Origin: CAYNFS01 sp964396685 | Lineage (GTDB): Bacteria > Patescibacteriota > Doudnabacteria > UBA920 > 2-01-FULL-46-14 | Direction: 5' to 3' | DNA: 64,000 bases | Assembly: GCA_964396685.1 (NCBI GenBank) | Contig: CAYNFS010000002.1 | Coordinates: forward strand, 1-64,000 | Shown: one piece after another, positions 8,515-17,137 of the stretch | How the letters are laid out: every line of letters begins with the position of its first letter | Position numbering within the stretch: the first letter of the stretch is position 1 | Notes under the pieces: model-generated | Told to the model about the DNA's origin: nothing | What the model saw: only the letters and a program-made list of their open reading frames with translations | The model's database searches: none | Position numbers and translations under genes: made by a program

Positions 8515-8539
8515 CAAAAGTCCAATTTTCTGCTAGGAT
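8511..8539 (+). promoter_or_regulatory. Promoter upstream of the 227-residue membrane protein
   Basis: TTGACA, 17-nt spacer, TAGGAT. The -35 begins in the murJ stop region. Expected leader about 20 nt without a Shine-Dalgarno. Confidence 0.65.
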
Positions 8540-8565
8540 TTTGGGTAAAACTTAATATTGCCAAT

Positions 8566-9249
8566 ATGCTCAAAATCCTCCTCGTATCCTTGCTTTTGAC
8601 ACTTGTTTACTCTTGGGAAGAGTTCAAAAGGGTATTGAGGGTTTTGTTTTTTGGACTGGTTTTGAAAAAAGACCCCGGCAGATATTACAAAGCGCATCTA
8701 GATCAATTTGTCGGCATTTTGATTATGCTGGCGACTATCCCGATCGGGCTTGCTTATTTTCTCGCAAGCAACGGCTCCGCGTTTAATAAATTGGGAATCT
8801 TGGCGTTGGGTTTGTTCGCAGTTTCTCTGGTTGCCGCAGGAAGCAGTATTATGTTACGTCGAGGCAAACTGATTTCTGAATACGGCGGGATCGCCAAACT
8901 TGTCCCGATAACTTTTTCTCTCGCGGGGCTTGTTTCGCCGCTTTTTCGAAGCTTTGGCAATTTTGAGGCATTGCCGCGCAGGATGCTGGCAAAATTTGCT
9001 TTTTTCTTAAGTCTGCCGCCGCTTGCAGGATTGGTTTTTAAATATCTTAATAGCGCTAGTCCAGAAGTTTTGGTGCCGAATTTAGATCTACTAACCCTTG
9101 TGCTGGTCGCGGCCTTGTTTGCCAGAATCATAATTGATTTTTTGGAGCGGTATTTTCATCTCTACCGCTTGGAGAATTTATCCTCGTACTTTCGGGTGGT
9201 TTTGGGAATAATTTTGGCCACAGTGTTGCTGGCTGGACTGATAAGCTGA
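8566..9249 (+). CDS. Multi-pass membrane protein, unknown
   Basis: 227 residues with about six hydrophobic segments (for example FVGILIMLATIPIGLAYFLA and LLTLVLVAALFARIIIDFLE) separated by short basic loops. No family recognised and no catalytic motif seen. It has its own promoter, so it need not be functionally tied to murJ. Confidence 0.7.
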   Translation: MLKILLVSLLLTLVYSWEEFKRVLRVLFFGLVLKKDPGRYYKAHLDQFVGILIMLATIPIGLAYFLASNGSAFNKLGILALGLFAVSLVAAGSSIMLRRGKLISEYGGIAKLVPITFSLAGLVSPLFRSFGNFEALPRRMLAKFAFFLSLPPLAGLVFKYLNSASPEVLVPNLDLLTLVLVAALFARIIIDFLERYFHLYRLENLSSYFRVVLGIILATVLLAGLIS

Positions 9250-9293
9250 ATTTTGATATTATTTGAGGTGAAATCAAACGGAGGGGTATTACA

Positions 9294-9386
9294 ATGATGC
9301 CAATTTTTTTAGTTGCGGGACTATCTTTTTTTGTCCTTGCACTTTGGCTTTTCATGCTACGGGGGTTTGAAAATGACACTCGCTAG
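9294..9386 (+). CDS. 30-residue single-span membrane peptide
   Basis: Short ORF with tandem ATGs (9294 and 9297), a good Shine-Dalgarno (GGAGG at 9280-9284) and one hydrophobic span (IFLVAGLSFFVLALWLFML) followed by a polar tail GFENDTR. The strong ribosome-binding site, unusual among the native genes here, is the main argument that it is translated. Confidence 0.45.
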   Translation: MMPIFLVAGLSFFVLALWLFMLRGFENDTR

Positions 9387-9408
9387 CATGGGGCCTATGG
9401 AATTTTGT

Positions 9409-9414
9409 TATACT
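9409..9414 (+). promoter_or_regulatory. -10 element of lepA
   Basis: TATACT with the lepA ATG 10 nt downstream; predicted leader of about 4 nt. No convincing -35. Confidence 0.4.
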
Positions 9415-9424
9415 TAAGATCACT

Positions 9425-11203
9425 ATGGATCAAAGTAAGATTCGTAATTTGTCCATTATCGCGCACATTGACCACGGCAAATCCACTTTGGCTGACCGTT
9501 TTTTGGAAATCACGGGAACTGTCGAAAAGCGCAAAATGAGGGAGCAAATTTTGGATCAGATGGATCTCGAGCGCGAGCGGGGAATCACAATTAAATTGCA
9601 ACCTGTCAGGATGCAGTATCAAGGCCACGAGCTAAATCTCATTGATACCCCGGGCCACGTTGATTTTACCTATGAAGTGAGCCGCTCTTTGGCCGCATGC
9701 GAGGGGGCTATTTTAGTAGTGGACGCAACACAGGGGATTCAAGCGCAAACGCTTGCGAATATTAATCTTGCGAAAGAACATAATCTTACTATCATTCCCG
9801 TAGTAAATAAAATTGATTTACCAAATGCGGAACCAGAAGCGACTGCGCAGGAAATCAAAGAAGCGTTTGGCTTTAAGGACAACGAAATTTTGTTTGTTTC
9901 GGCAAAAACCGGCGAGAACGTGGAACAAATTCTGCAAAAGGTGATTGATAAAATCCCCGCTCCCAGAGGGGATGAAAGCCAGTCTCTGCAGGCCCTAGTT
10001 TTTGATTCAAAATATGACAAACACAGAGGTGTCGTGGCTTATGTCAGGATTGTAAATGGCAAAGTTTCCAGAGGCGATCATCTTTTGATGATGGTCGCGA
10101 AAGTCCCAGCGCAAGCACTGGAGGTCGGTTATTTCAAACCGGAACTTGCGGGGGCGCTGGAACTTCAAGCTGGCGAGATCGGCTACATCGTGACGGGTTT
10201 GCGCGAGGTGACAAAAGCCAGGGTGGGGGACACAATAACTTCAGTTAAAACGCCGGCCAATCAAGCGCTTACCGGTTATCAAGAAATTAAATCCATGGTC
10301 TTTGCCTCAATTGTTCCGGCCTCCGGTGGTTACGTGCAGGATTTAAGAGGAGCTTTGGAAAAGCTCAAGCTAAACGATGCCTCTCTCGCCTTTGAGCCGG
10401 AAAATATCCCGTCATTGGGTTTTGGATTTAGAACGGGTTTTTTGGGGCTTCTTCATATGGAGATAGTGCAAGAGCGGTTGCGGCGCGAATTTGATCTTGA
10501 CTTGATTTTTACGTCTCCTTCCGTTGCTTACCTCGTCAAGAAGAAGGACGGCGAAGATATCACGATTTACAGCCCCGCACAATTTCCTGATCCTTCTAAT
10601 ACGGAGAGCATTTCCGAGCCTTGGGTCAAGCTTGATATCATTTCTCCGTATAGGCATTTGGGCGGGATAATGAGCCTGGTCAAGGATCGGCGCGGAATTT
10701 TCATAAAGTCTTCGTACATAGGACACGGGCGTTTGAATCCGCATTTTGAAGCCCCGCTTTCCGGCATCTTGAGCGATTTTTATGACAAGCTCAAAAGCGT
10801 ATCTTCGGGGTACGCATCCATGAACTATGAATTTGCAGATTACAGGGTGGAGGATTTGGTGAAACTTGATGTATTGGTAGCAGGCGAGAGGATGGAGGCA
10901 TTTTCCCAAATAGTGCATAGAAGCATCGCCGAGCGTGAAGGCAGGCGGGTGGTCGAGAAACTAAAAAGTCTGTTGCCGAAACAACAATTCGCCGTTGCTT
11001 TGCAGGCCGCGATATACGGCAAAATTATCGCGCGCGAAACCATCCCGGCCTTGCGCAAAGATGTTACGGCCAAGCTTTACGGCGGGGATGTGACGCGAAA
11101 GATGAAGCTTCTGGAAAAACAAAAAAAGGGCAAAAAGCGCTTGAAATCCCGCGGCCGGGTGGAAATCCCCCAGCGCACATTTTTGGAGCTGATGAAAAAA
11201 TGA
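9425..11203 (+). CDS. lepA: Elongation factor 4 (LepA), ribosomal back-translocase GTPase
   Basis: 592 residues, close to the usual 598. G1 motif AHIDHGKST at residues 13-21, G3 DTPGH at 74-78, G4 NKID at 128-131. The C-terminal LepA-specific domain ends with KKGKKRLKSRGRVEIPQRTF. Translational GTPase that acts on stalled or mistranslocated ribosomes. The next ORF starts inside its stop codon (ATGA). Confidence 0.96.
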   Translation: MDQSKIRNLSIIAHIDHGKSTLADRFLEITGTVEKRKMREQILDQMDLERERGITIKLQPVRMQYQGHELNLIDTPGHVDFTYEVSRSLAACEGAILVVDATQGIQAQTLANINLAKEHNLTIIPVVNKIDLPNAEPEATAQEIKEAFGFKDNEILFVSAKTGENVEQILQKVIDKIPAPRGDESQSLQALVFDSKYDKHRGVVAYVRIVNGKVSRGDHLLMMVAKVPAQALEVGYFKPELAGALELQAGEIGYIVTGLREVTKARVGDTITSVKTPANQALTGYQEIKSMVFASIVPASGGYVQDLRGALEKLKLNDASLAFEPENIPSLGFGFRTGFLGLLHMEIVQERLRREFDLDLIFTSPSVAYLVKKKDGEDITIYSPAQFPDPSNTESISEPWVKLDIISPYRHLGGIMSLVKDRRGIFIKSSYIGHGRLNPHFEAPLSGILSDFYDKLKSVSSGYASMNYEFADYRVEDLVKLDVLVAGERMEAFSQIVHRSIAEREGRRVVEKLKSLLPKQQFAVALQAAIYGKIIARETIPALRKDVTAKLYGGDVTRKMKLLEKQKKGKKRLKSRGRVEIPQRTFLELMKK

Positions 11204-11304
11204 GAAACAGAAAACTTCTCCAAAAAATCAGTATCGCGGCGGCCATAGTAGCCATCTTGGCTATGATTTTGTTCACACTGCTTCCGCTTTTGAGCGTCAT
11301 TTAG
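11200..11304 (+). CDS. 34-residue basic single-span membrane peptide
   Basis: ATG overlaps the lepA stop by 4 nt. Sequence begins MRNRKLLQKI and is followed by one membrane span (AAAIVAILAMILFTLLPLL). Basic-in topology. Overlap and hydrophobicity suggest it is real; function unknown. Its TAG stop forms part of a TAGAAT -10-like hexamer (11302-11307) just before the next gene. Confidence 0.5.
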   Translation: MRNRKLLQKISIAAAIVAILAMILFTLLPLLSVI

Positions 11305-11310
11305 AATACT

Positions 11311-11688
11311 ATGCAATCGGGGTTGATTAAATCAAAGTTTTTTATCGCGGTTGGCCTGATAGCTTTGGTGATGATGGGCGTTTTTGCCAGCAGGGGGTTT
11401 TACAAAAAAAAACAGATCCAGCGAGAGATCAGCAGTTTGCAGGAAGAAATTGGCAAGCTTGAGACCAAAAACGAGGAAGTCCTTGACTTAATTAATTACT
11501 TCAAAACCCAGGAATACAAAGAACGACAGGCCCGTTCCCTCCTAAATCTGCAAAAGCCCGGGGAATTTGCCGTGGCCTTGCCGCCGCAGGAAGAGGAGGA
11601 GCCGGAGGCAGGGCCGCAAAGTATTAGAGAATCCGGAATTTCTAACTTGCAAAAATGGTGGGAGTACTTTTTTGAAAACGACAAATAA
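11311..11688 (+). CDS. FtsB/DivIC-like septum formation initiator protein
   Basis: 125 residues: N-terminal membrane span at about 10-27, followed by a heptad-type coiled coil (about 32-62, QIQREISSLQEEIGKLETKN) and the conserved-style YFKTQEYKERQARSLL segment. This is the architecture of FtsB/DivIC, bitopic divisome proteins. An acidic, Pro-containing tail follows. Assignment is by architecture; family sequence similarity is low in general. Confidence 0.75.
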   Translation: MQSGLIKSKFFIAVGLIALVMMGVFASRGFYKKKQIQREISSLQEEIGKLETKNEEVLDLINYFKTQEYKERQARSLLNLQKPGEFAVALPPQEEEEPEAGPQSIRESGISNLQKWWEYFFENDK

Positions 11689-11698
11689 CAAAATCCAA

Positions 11699-12535
11699 AT
11701 GTCAAAAATTTTACTTACGATTCTCATTACGCTCGCCCTGTTAGCTTTGACACTGGCGTTTTTCGTGGCAGGGATTTATGGCTTCGGATGGAAGAGCGGC
11801 GTTGTCGAGAAATTTATCAAAATAGTGCCGGTACCGGCAGCGATAGTGAATGGCGATTTTGTGAGGCTTTCGGATTTTTATCAATACGGAAAACTCTACG
11901 AAAGTCTGGTGCGAAACCCTGCGGGAGAGACAGAGCGCAGGCAGATTTTAGACAAACTCGTGGAAAACAAACTCATTCGCCAGTTAGTCCAAAAACGCGG
12001 TATTGTGGTGACGGATCAGGAAATTGACAGATTTTATCGTCCTATTTTGCGGAAAGTCCAGACTGAAACAAAAGATGTGCCGGCGAATTTTGAGGAACTG
12101 GTGGTTAAACCGGAGCTTGAAAAGATATCATTGCAGATTTCTCTGCTCGCGGCTGATATTGACTCAAAAGGCTACAAAAAAGCTCTCCGAGCTCTCGCCG
12201 AGCTTAAAAAAGGGGGGGACTTTGCACAGACTGTCAAACTTTACAGCGAAGATGAAGCAAGCAAATATATCAATGGCGAAATTGGTTTTGTGAGCGCTGA
12301 TGAATTGCCGTTTTGGATTTCTGATATCATTTTTGATTTGGAATTGAATGAGATAAGCGAGATTGTTGCTACTCCCGAAGGCTACCGGATTTTTCAGGTA
12401 ATTGCCCGAGACGACACGGTAAGCCCGGGGCGCGTGCAAGTAAGGCAGGTTTTAATAAAAGGCAAGGATTTTGAGGAGTATTTGCAAAAAGTTAAAGAAA
12501 ATTCCAGGATTTTCGTCTTTGATAAAATATGGTAA
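11699..12535 (+). CDS. Membrane-anchored PpiC/SurA-type peptidyl-prolyl isomerase
   Basis: 278 residues from the ATG at 11699 (the frame is open further upstream into ftsB but that part is non-native). One N-terminal membrane span (residues 4-29), a SurA_N-like helical region (FVRLSDFYQYGKLYESLVRN), then a parvulin-type domain (ALRALAELKKGGDFAQTVKL, GEIGFVSADELPFWI, EGYRIFQVIARDD). It would act on exported proteins at the outer face of the membrane. Confidence 0.8.
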   Translation: MSKILLTILITLALLALTLAFFVAGIYGFGWKSGVVEKFIKIVPVPAAIVNGDFVRLSDFYQYGKLYESLVRNPAGETERRQILDKLVENKLIRQLVQKRGIVVTDQEIDRFYRPILRKVQTETKDVPANFEELVVKPELEKISLQISLLAADIDSKGYKKALRALAELKKGGDFAQTVKLYSEDEASKYINGEIGFVSADELPFWISDIIFDLELNEISEIVATPEGYRIFQVIARDDTVSPGRVQVRQVLIKGKDFEEYLQKVKENSRIFVFDKIW

Positions 12536-12598
12536 CATTTAATTGCGTTTTTCCAAACCCAAGGTTGAGAGACGGGTTCCCTGCCCGCCACGGCTTGA

Positions 12599-12865
12599 GC
12601 GGGTGTAGTACAATGGCAACCCCAAAGCAGCCCGCCAAGGCGGGGCCGCTACGGGGTAAATACGCCAGCTTCCTCCGCCCTCCTCGTAGCGGTTTGGGAG
12701 CGGGATTAGTATAGTGGTAGTATGCAACCTTCCCAAGGTTGAGGCGCCGGTTCGATCCCGGTATCCCGCTTCGAGGCAGCTACGACGACAGGCAAGCTTA
12801 ACGAGGGGTTCGGCCTGCCCCGTAGGGAAGCGAGGCTTCTCCTACCGGGGTTCCTCTCACCCGCT
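12599..12865 (+). other. Broken tRNA-Gly-like halves around an intact tRNA-Gly
   Basis: A tRNA-Gly-like 5' end (GCGGGTGTAGTACAATGGCA, 12599-12618) and a matching acceptor end (CACCCGC at 12858-12864) frame about 240 bp of GC-rich palindromic sequence and the intact tRNA-Gly(CCC). A TACGCCAGCTTCC stretch (12660-12672) resembles an anticodon arm, but no proper T arm is present. Best read as an inactivated tRNA-Gly. Confidence 0.4.
12700..12770 (+). tRNA. tRNA-Gly (anticodon CCC)
   Basis: Cloverleaf: acceptor GCGGGAT/ATCCCGC, anticodon stem CAACC/GGTTG with loop TTCCCAA, T arm GCCGG-TTCGATC-CCGGT. 71 nt, no encoded CCA. Confidence 0.93.
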
Positions 12866-12892
12866 AATAAGCTAAATATTCATCTTAATTCT

Positions 12893-13576
12893 ATGGATTT
12901 AGAAAGAGGGCTGTCTAAAGAAGAACTTAACGAATCGGAACGATCAGAAAAAATAAGGGCACGGATTAAAGAGTTGCTTCCGATCATTGTGCCGGAGATA
13001 ACTTCCGAGGTTGAATCCAAGTGGGGGAAAGTGCCAAGAGACATAATGAATAGAGTGCTTAGCACACTTGATTCGTATGACATTGCACGGATGTCTGGCA
13101 TGGCTGAATGGTCACATTTGCTTTACCGGGAAGCAGTCTATTCCAAAAGGGAAAGCAAGATTCTTCGTGCAATTATTTCCGAATTTAGACCTAATATATA
13201 TTATATACTGCATGAGGAAGAGCTCCTGAAAATGGGAAAATATTTAAGCGATCACAAATTGGGCATAGTTAACAGGACTGATATAGCGGAGATATCAAAG
13301 GTAAACCCCGCCTGGATCAAATTTCTTAATTGGTATAAATCGTCGCATAGGGTGAATGTTTTACAGAAAAGGCTTGGTTTAGAATCGTTTGCGTTTTTAG
13401 GCATTCCAGAACCAACCCCGGAAGAGATTCGAAACGCTATAGATTATGAAAAAGCAAGAAGAGACCCAAGTAGCCGAGTGAACTACGAGGGTGAATATAG
13501 CTTTGAGCCAAAGATGGACAGAAGGACCAGCAGAAAGCCGAATTTGAGTGAGCAGGAAGGCGAGCCGCAAGATTAA
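12893..13576 (+). CDS. Hypothetical soluble protein
   Basis: 227 residues, strongly charged, no membrane segment. N-terminal region helical and acidic/basic (LSKEELNESERSEKIRARIK), middle with several Trp/Tyr (PAWIKFLNWYKSSHRVN), acidic disordered tail. Family not recognised. Stands alone downstream of tRNA-Gly. Confidence 0.65.
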   Translation: MDLERGLSKEELNESERSEKIRARIKELLPIIVPEITSEVESKWGKVPRDIMNRVLSTLDSYDIARMSGMAEWSHLLYREAVYSKRESKILRAIISEFRPNIYYILHEEELLKMGKYLSDHKLGIVNRTDIAEISKVNPAWIKFLNWYKSSHRVNVLQKRLGLESFAFLGIPEPTPEEIRNAIDYEKARRDPSSRVNYEGEYSFEPKMDRRTSRKPNLSEQEGEPQD

Positions 13577-13863
13577 GAATTGTGCGTGCCGATGTGTGTT
13601 GATAAACATTTGGTAAGTTATCGGATGAGGCAATAGCGGGCGAGGATGGCGGTGCTTTAGTAACCGGAACAGGTAAGGTTCTAACATCATTCACTATCCC
13701 GCTTTGGCGATGGCAGGCTGGGTTCCCATTATCCGTTTTTAGTCAAATAACTTTATCTAGTTTATTGTGACACAATTGTAACGGTCGTAATTTTTGTGTC
13801 ACTTGTTTGGGAATTAGAAGGCCGTTTGGCTAGGATGGTGAGGCGGGGGATAGGGACAAAAAA

Positions 13864-14322
13864 ATGATAAAGAACTCCGCGGTGTATAAATGGGTGGGGA
13901 TAGTAATATTGGCTAGCCTTGCTCTATTGATAGTGGCGGTTTTCATTGACGCGCGAGAGCTTTTAGGCTTGAAGCTAGAGCCATCCGTGGAGGCCGAATA
14001 CAAAGCAACTCTGCGCGGAGAGGAGTATATTGTTAGATATCGTCCAAAAGAGGCCATTGCTCCTTTTTTTGGAAACGCCAGAAATGAGTTTGGGACTGGC
14101 TACGCTCTTGTCCGCGATGATTTGCCGAAATCAGCGCAAAAATTTGTAATGTATCACGAAATTTACCATTTGCAAGACGAGACGCACCGAAACATTATCT
14201 CCCGCGAAATTCACGCCAACCTTGCGGCCTTGCCGTATGCACCTTTTGGTTTTTTGCAAACAGTTTTTTTGACCTTCTCTGATCCTGAAAGAATCAGATA
14301 CTATTTTCAACTAGTTTTCTAG
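13864..14322 (+). CDS. Membrane-anchored putative metallopeptidase (HEIYH)
   Basis: 152 residues: one N-terminal membrane span (about 10-29), then a compact domain containing H98-E99-x-x-H102 (YHEIYHLQDE) and a downstream Glu (E115 in SREIHANLAAL) that could be the third zinc ligand. This is the minimal signature of a zincin protease of the M48/M56-like type, but the domain is short and the family uncertain. A purine-rich GGGGGAT/GGGAC stretch precedes the ATG. Confidence 0.65.
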   Translation: MIKNSAVYKWVGIVILASLALLIVAVFIDARELLGLKLEPSVEAEYKATLRGEEYIVRYRPKEAIAPFFGNARNEFGTGYALVRDDLPKSAQKFVMYHEIYHLQDETHRNIISREIHANLAALPYAPFGFLQTVFLTFSDPERIRYYFQLVF

Positions 14323-14370
14323 TTAAATCGGGCCGATGCCGAGAGAGGTAAGTTTCATGTTCGTTGTCTT

Positions 14371-14454
14371 GTCATTGCGAGGAGTGAAATGACGAAGCAA
14401 TCCCAAAGGTATTTGGGATTGCTTCTCCCGACGCAAGGTCGGGATCGCAATGAC
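14371..14454. repeat. GTCATTGCGAG-type palindromic repeat
   Basis: Begins GTCATTGCGAGG and ends with its complement ATCGCAATGAC, with GAAGCAATCCC / GGGATTGCTTC inside. Members of this family recur at 17062-17128, 19802-19888, 26900-26938, 30790-30867, 32072-32146 and 36792-36829. Confidence 0.85.
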
Positions 14455-14462
14455 ATCATTTT

Positions 14463-14858
14463 TTACTTTATTTCTTCAAATTTCACTTGACTCTCCGGCA
14501 AAATTCGACCGATGACCGCCTTGATCTTAAGTCCCGGATATTTTGTCAAAACCGCGTCCTTGGCTTTTTTTAGGTCCGCTTCATGCGTCCGATTTTCTTC
14601 CTCATCTGAAACAAAAGCAACTTTTCCCCCATACGCGCCGCAGTCAGTGTGGTTCATCAAAATTACTTGGCTGATATTGTGCAGGCGCTGGGATACTTCT
14701 ATTTGGGACATAACAAAATCGTGATTTTTGACACCGCCGGCGACGGACACAATGTCACAATTACCAAGCAGGCCGTGTTCTTCCAAGTATTTTTTGATCG
14801 CCTTTTGGAGGCGAAAATCAATGCAATGGACGACGAGAGCTTTGCAAGTGTGGGACAT
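14463..14858 (-). CDS. Beta-carbonic-anhydrase-like protein
   Basis: 131 residues. Zinc-site pattern of beta-carbonic anhydrases: C12-x-D14-x-R16 (HCIDFR) and H70-x-x-C73 (NHTDCGAYGG). It is shorter than classical enzymes (about 200 residues), as in a compact CPR/archaeal-type clade. Hydration of CO2 is a family inference; a non-catalytic zinc protein is possible. Confidence 0.75.
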   Translation of the reverse strand: MSHTCKALVVHCIDFRLQKAIKKYLEEHGLLGNCDIVSVAGGVKNHDFVMSQIEVSQRLHNISQVILMNHTDCGAYGGKVAFVSDEEENRTHEADLKKAKDAVLTKYPGLKIKAVIGRILPESQVKFEEIK

Positions 14859-14931
14859 GACAGCTTCATTGTAGATAAATTTTCCGCGTTAAGCAAAGTT
14901 TGATAACGTAATGGAATGTAGCTACAAACAT

Positions 14932-14971
14932 CTCTCCCAATTTACACGCAATTGCGTGTAAATTGGGAGAG
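14932..14971. repeat. 40-bp perfect palindrome (copy 1)
   Basis: Two-fold symmetric around CAATTG with no loop. Its 34-bp core is identical to the core at 26786-26821. Located upstream of the carbonic-anhydrase-like gene (minus strand). Confidence 0.9.
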
Positions 14972-15058
14972 GATAGTTAAATGGTTAATCAGATTAAAAG
15001 TTTCTTTGAAACTCTCAATGAGAGGAGAATAAAAAATCGGCCGCGCAACGGATGTTCG

Positions 15059-15205
15059 GTACTAGAACTCATCTCAAAATTGATTTTTCCCCGCTTTCCG
15101 TCATTCCCGCGAAAGCGGGAATCCAGTAAATAAGCCAAAATCTGGATTCCGGATCAAGCCCGGAATGACAGAAAACTAATTTTGAGATAGGCTCTACTCA
15201 TTAGC
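15059..15205. repeat. Nested inverted repeats, MITE-like
   Basis: Outer arms CATCTCAAAATTGATTTT and GAAAACTAATTTTGAGATAG are imperfect inverted copies. They enclose a palindromic repeat of the ATTCCCGC family (15100-15170, CGTCATTCCCGCGAAAGCGG and its return arm). No coding capacity. Confidence 0.55.
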
Positions 15206-15348
15206 TGCCTCCATTTCATCTTGTTGAAATTTTGGTACCACCAACGAGTGGTTGTACTTGAGAAAATTTAAAAAGTCAATTATGATTTACTTGTCAAGCC
15301 GAGTACTAGAAACCTTGTTTCAGTACCGGGCAAGCAGCAATTAAATTC

Positions 15349-15420
15349 GCCGGAGTAGCTCAATGGTAGAGCAATCCCTTCGTAAGGGAGAGGTTGGAGG
15401 TTCAAGTCCTCTCTCCGGCT
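15349..15420 (+). tRNA. tRNA-Thr (anticodon CGT)
   Basis: Acceptor GCCGGAG/CTCCGGC, D arm GCTCAATGGTAGAGC, anticodon loop TTCGTAA, T arm GGAGG-TTCAAGT-CCTCT. 72 nt; CCA not encoded. A hairpin (GTGTCAAG... CTTGACAC, 15438-15463) follows. Confidence 0.94.
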
Positions 15421-15509
15421 TGCGAAAAATTAGTCACGTGTCAAGGCCGCTGTGGCTTGACACCGTGTGTCGTAAATAAGGAAAATTAAGGCAGGAAATC
15501 CTCAAAAGC

Positions 15510-15538
15510 TTTCCAAATAGGGCTTTTTTTGTTATGAT
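15510..15538 (+). promoter_or_regulatory. Likely promoter of the ATP synthase operon
   Basis: TTTCCA, 17-nt spacer, TATGAT; the first atp gene starts at 15574. Confidence 0.5.
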
Positions 15539-15573
15539 GGGTTTACGAAATACGAATTGTTACGAATATACGA

Positions 15574-15804
15574 ATGGTAGACGAGAAACAAAAAAAGCCC
15601 CTTAACAAAAGCGAATTGGTTTCGATCGCCTTTCAGCTCGGGTTTATCATTGCGATACCGGTGGTGGTTTTTGGGTTCGTGGGCAAGTGGCTGGATGGCA
15701 AGGCCGGGACTCATCCGCTCTTGACGTTGATTGGGATATTCACGGCGATTGTTTTTACAAGCATTTGGATATATAGGAAATTCAAAGACTATTTTAAGAA
15801 GTAA
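15574..15804 (+). CDS. AtpZ/AtpI-like ATP synthase assembly protein
   Basis: 76 residues with two membrane spans (IAFQLGFIIAIPVVVFGFVG and LLTLIGIFTAIVFTSIWIYR), first gene of the atp operon. AtpZ/AtpI proteins help assemble the c-ring or supply magnesium; the position and the GKWLDGKAGTHPLLT loop fit the family. Confidence 0.8.
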   Translation: MVDEKQKKPLNKSELVSIAFQLGFIIAIPVVVFGFVGKWLDGKAGTHPLLTLIGIFTAIVFTSIWIYRKFKDYFKK

Positions 15805-15896
15805 TGTCAAATTTCAAAGTTCAAATTTCAAATCAATACCAAATGACTAAATGTCAAAAAGTCAGACATTTGGATTTTGACATTAGAAATTCAAGC

Positions 15897-16697
15897 ATGC
15901 TAGCAATACCGCCTTTGGCGGCCGAAACCATTTTTCACATCAGCGGTTTTCCCGTAACCAACACTTATATCAATTCAACTATTGTTTTGGTTTTATTTTT
16001 AGCGCTAGGGCTTATCCTGCGCCGTCGGGCAAAAGAGATTCCCGACAAGATTCAAAACTTTGCCGAAGGCCTTCTGGAATTTTGCCTGAAGTATGTCGAC
16101 CAAGTAACCAAGGACCGCAGGAAATCTTTGAAGTTCCTGCCGCTTGTCGGTTCCCTCTTCTTTTTCATCCTAATTTCCAATTGGATTGGCGTTTTGCCTG
16201 GAATCGGCTCTATCGGACGGTGGCTTTCCGTGCACGGACAGACCGAACTCGTTCCCCTGTTCCGGCCGGCGAATACCGATCTCAATATGACCCTGGCCAT
16301 GGCTGTGCTTGGCATAGCGGCCACGCACGTTTTCGGAATCGTCGCCATAGGCTTCTGGCGGTATGCGAACAAGTTTGTGAAGTTGGGCGACATTTGGAAA
16401 AGCTTTCGCAAAGGGGGGGTGAGCATCTTCGTGGCGTTTGTGGAGTTCGGCGTGGGGCTCATCGAGATTTTTTCGGAAATCGCCAAAATGGTCTCGCTTT
16501 CTTTGCGGTTGTTTGGCAACGTGTTTGCCGGAGAAGTGCTGCTTGCGGTTATGGGGAGCTTGGCGGCTTTTGTGGTGCCTTTGCCTTTTATCGCGCTTGA
16601 AATCTTGGTCGGATTCATTCAGGCCGTGGTCTTCGCCATGCTGGTGCTGGTATTTCTGACAATGTCAACGATGGATGTGGAACATGCAAAACATTAA
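15897..16697 (+). CDS. atpB: ATP synthase Fo subunit a
   Basis: 266 residues from the ATG at 15897. The frame is open back to 15804, but those 31 codons are an AT-rich intergenic repeat and are unlikely to be native. Multi-pass; the conserved helix IAKMVSLSLRLFGNVFAGEV carries the essential Arg of the proton channel, followed by QAVVFAMLVLVFLTMST. Works with the c-ring to couple ion flow to rotation. Confidence 0.93.
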   Translation: MLAIPPLAAETIFHISGFPVTNTYINSTIVLVLFLALGLILRRRAKEIPDKIQNFAEGLLEFCLKYVDQVTKDRRKSLKFLPLVGSLFFFILISNWIGVLPGIGSIGRWLSVHGQTELVPLFRPANTDLNMTLAMAVLGIAATHVFGIVAIGFWRYANKFVKLGDIWKSFRKGGVSIFVAFVEFGVGLIEIFSEIAKMVSLSLRLFGNVFAGEVLLAVMGSLAAFVVPLPFIALEILVGFIQAVVFAMLVLVFLTMSTMDVEHAKH

Positions 16698-16699
16698 AT

Positions 16700-16760
16700 C
16701 AACCTCTCCCTTTATCCCTCCCCTCGTCAGGGGAGGGTGGAAGGGAGGGGTGGAGTCCGC
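16700..16760. repeat. CCTCCCCTCG-type palindromic repeat
   Basis: CCTCCCCTCGTCAGGGGAGG core between atpB and atpE. Same family as 3284-3345, 19741-19784, 29166-29224 and the in-frame element in nnrD. Confidence 0.75.
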
Positions 16761-16790
16761 CGACGCAATAAATTCAAAATAAATAATTAA

Positions 16791-17051
<261 letters not shown>

Positions 17052-17061
17052 GATTAGTGCG

Positions 17062-17128
17062 TCATTGCGAGCGTCAGCGAAGCAATCCCAACGAGATTGC
17101 CACGCGCCCTATGGGCGCTCGCAATGAC
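17062..17128. repeat. GTCATTGCGAG-type repeat before atpF
   Basis: Begins CGTCATTGCGAGCGTCAGCG and ends CGCTCGCAATGACG. It is open in the atpF frame and could be mistaken for a 27-residue N-terminal extension. Confidence 0.8.
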
Positions 17129-17137
17129 GGGAAAAAT

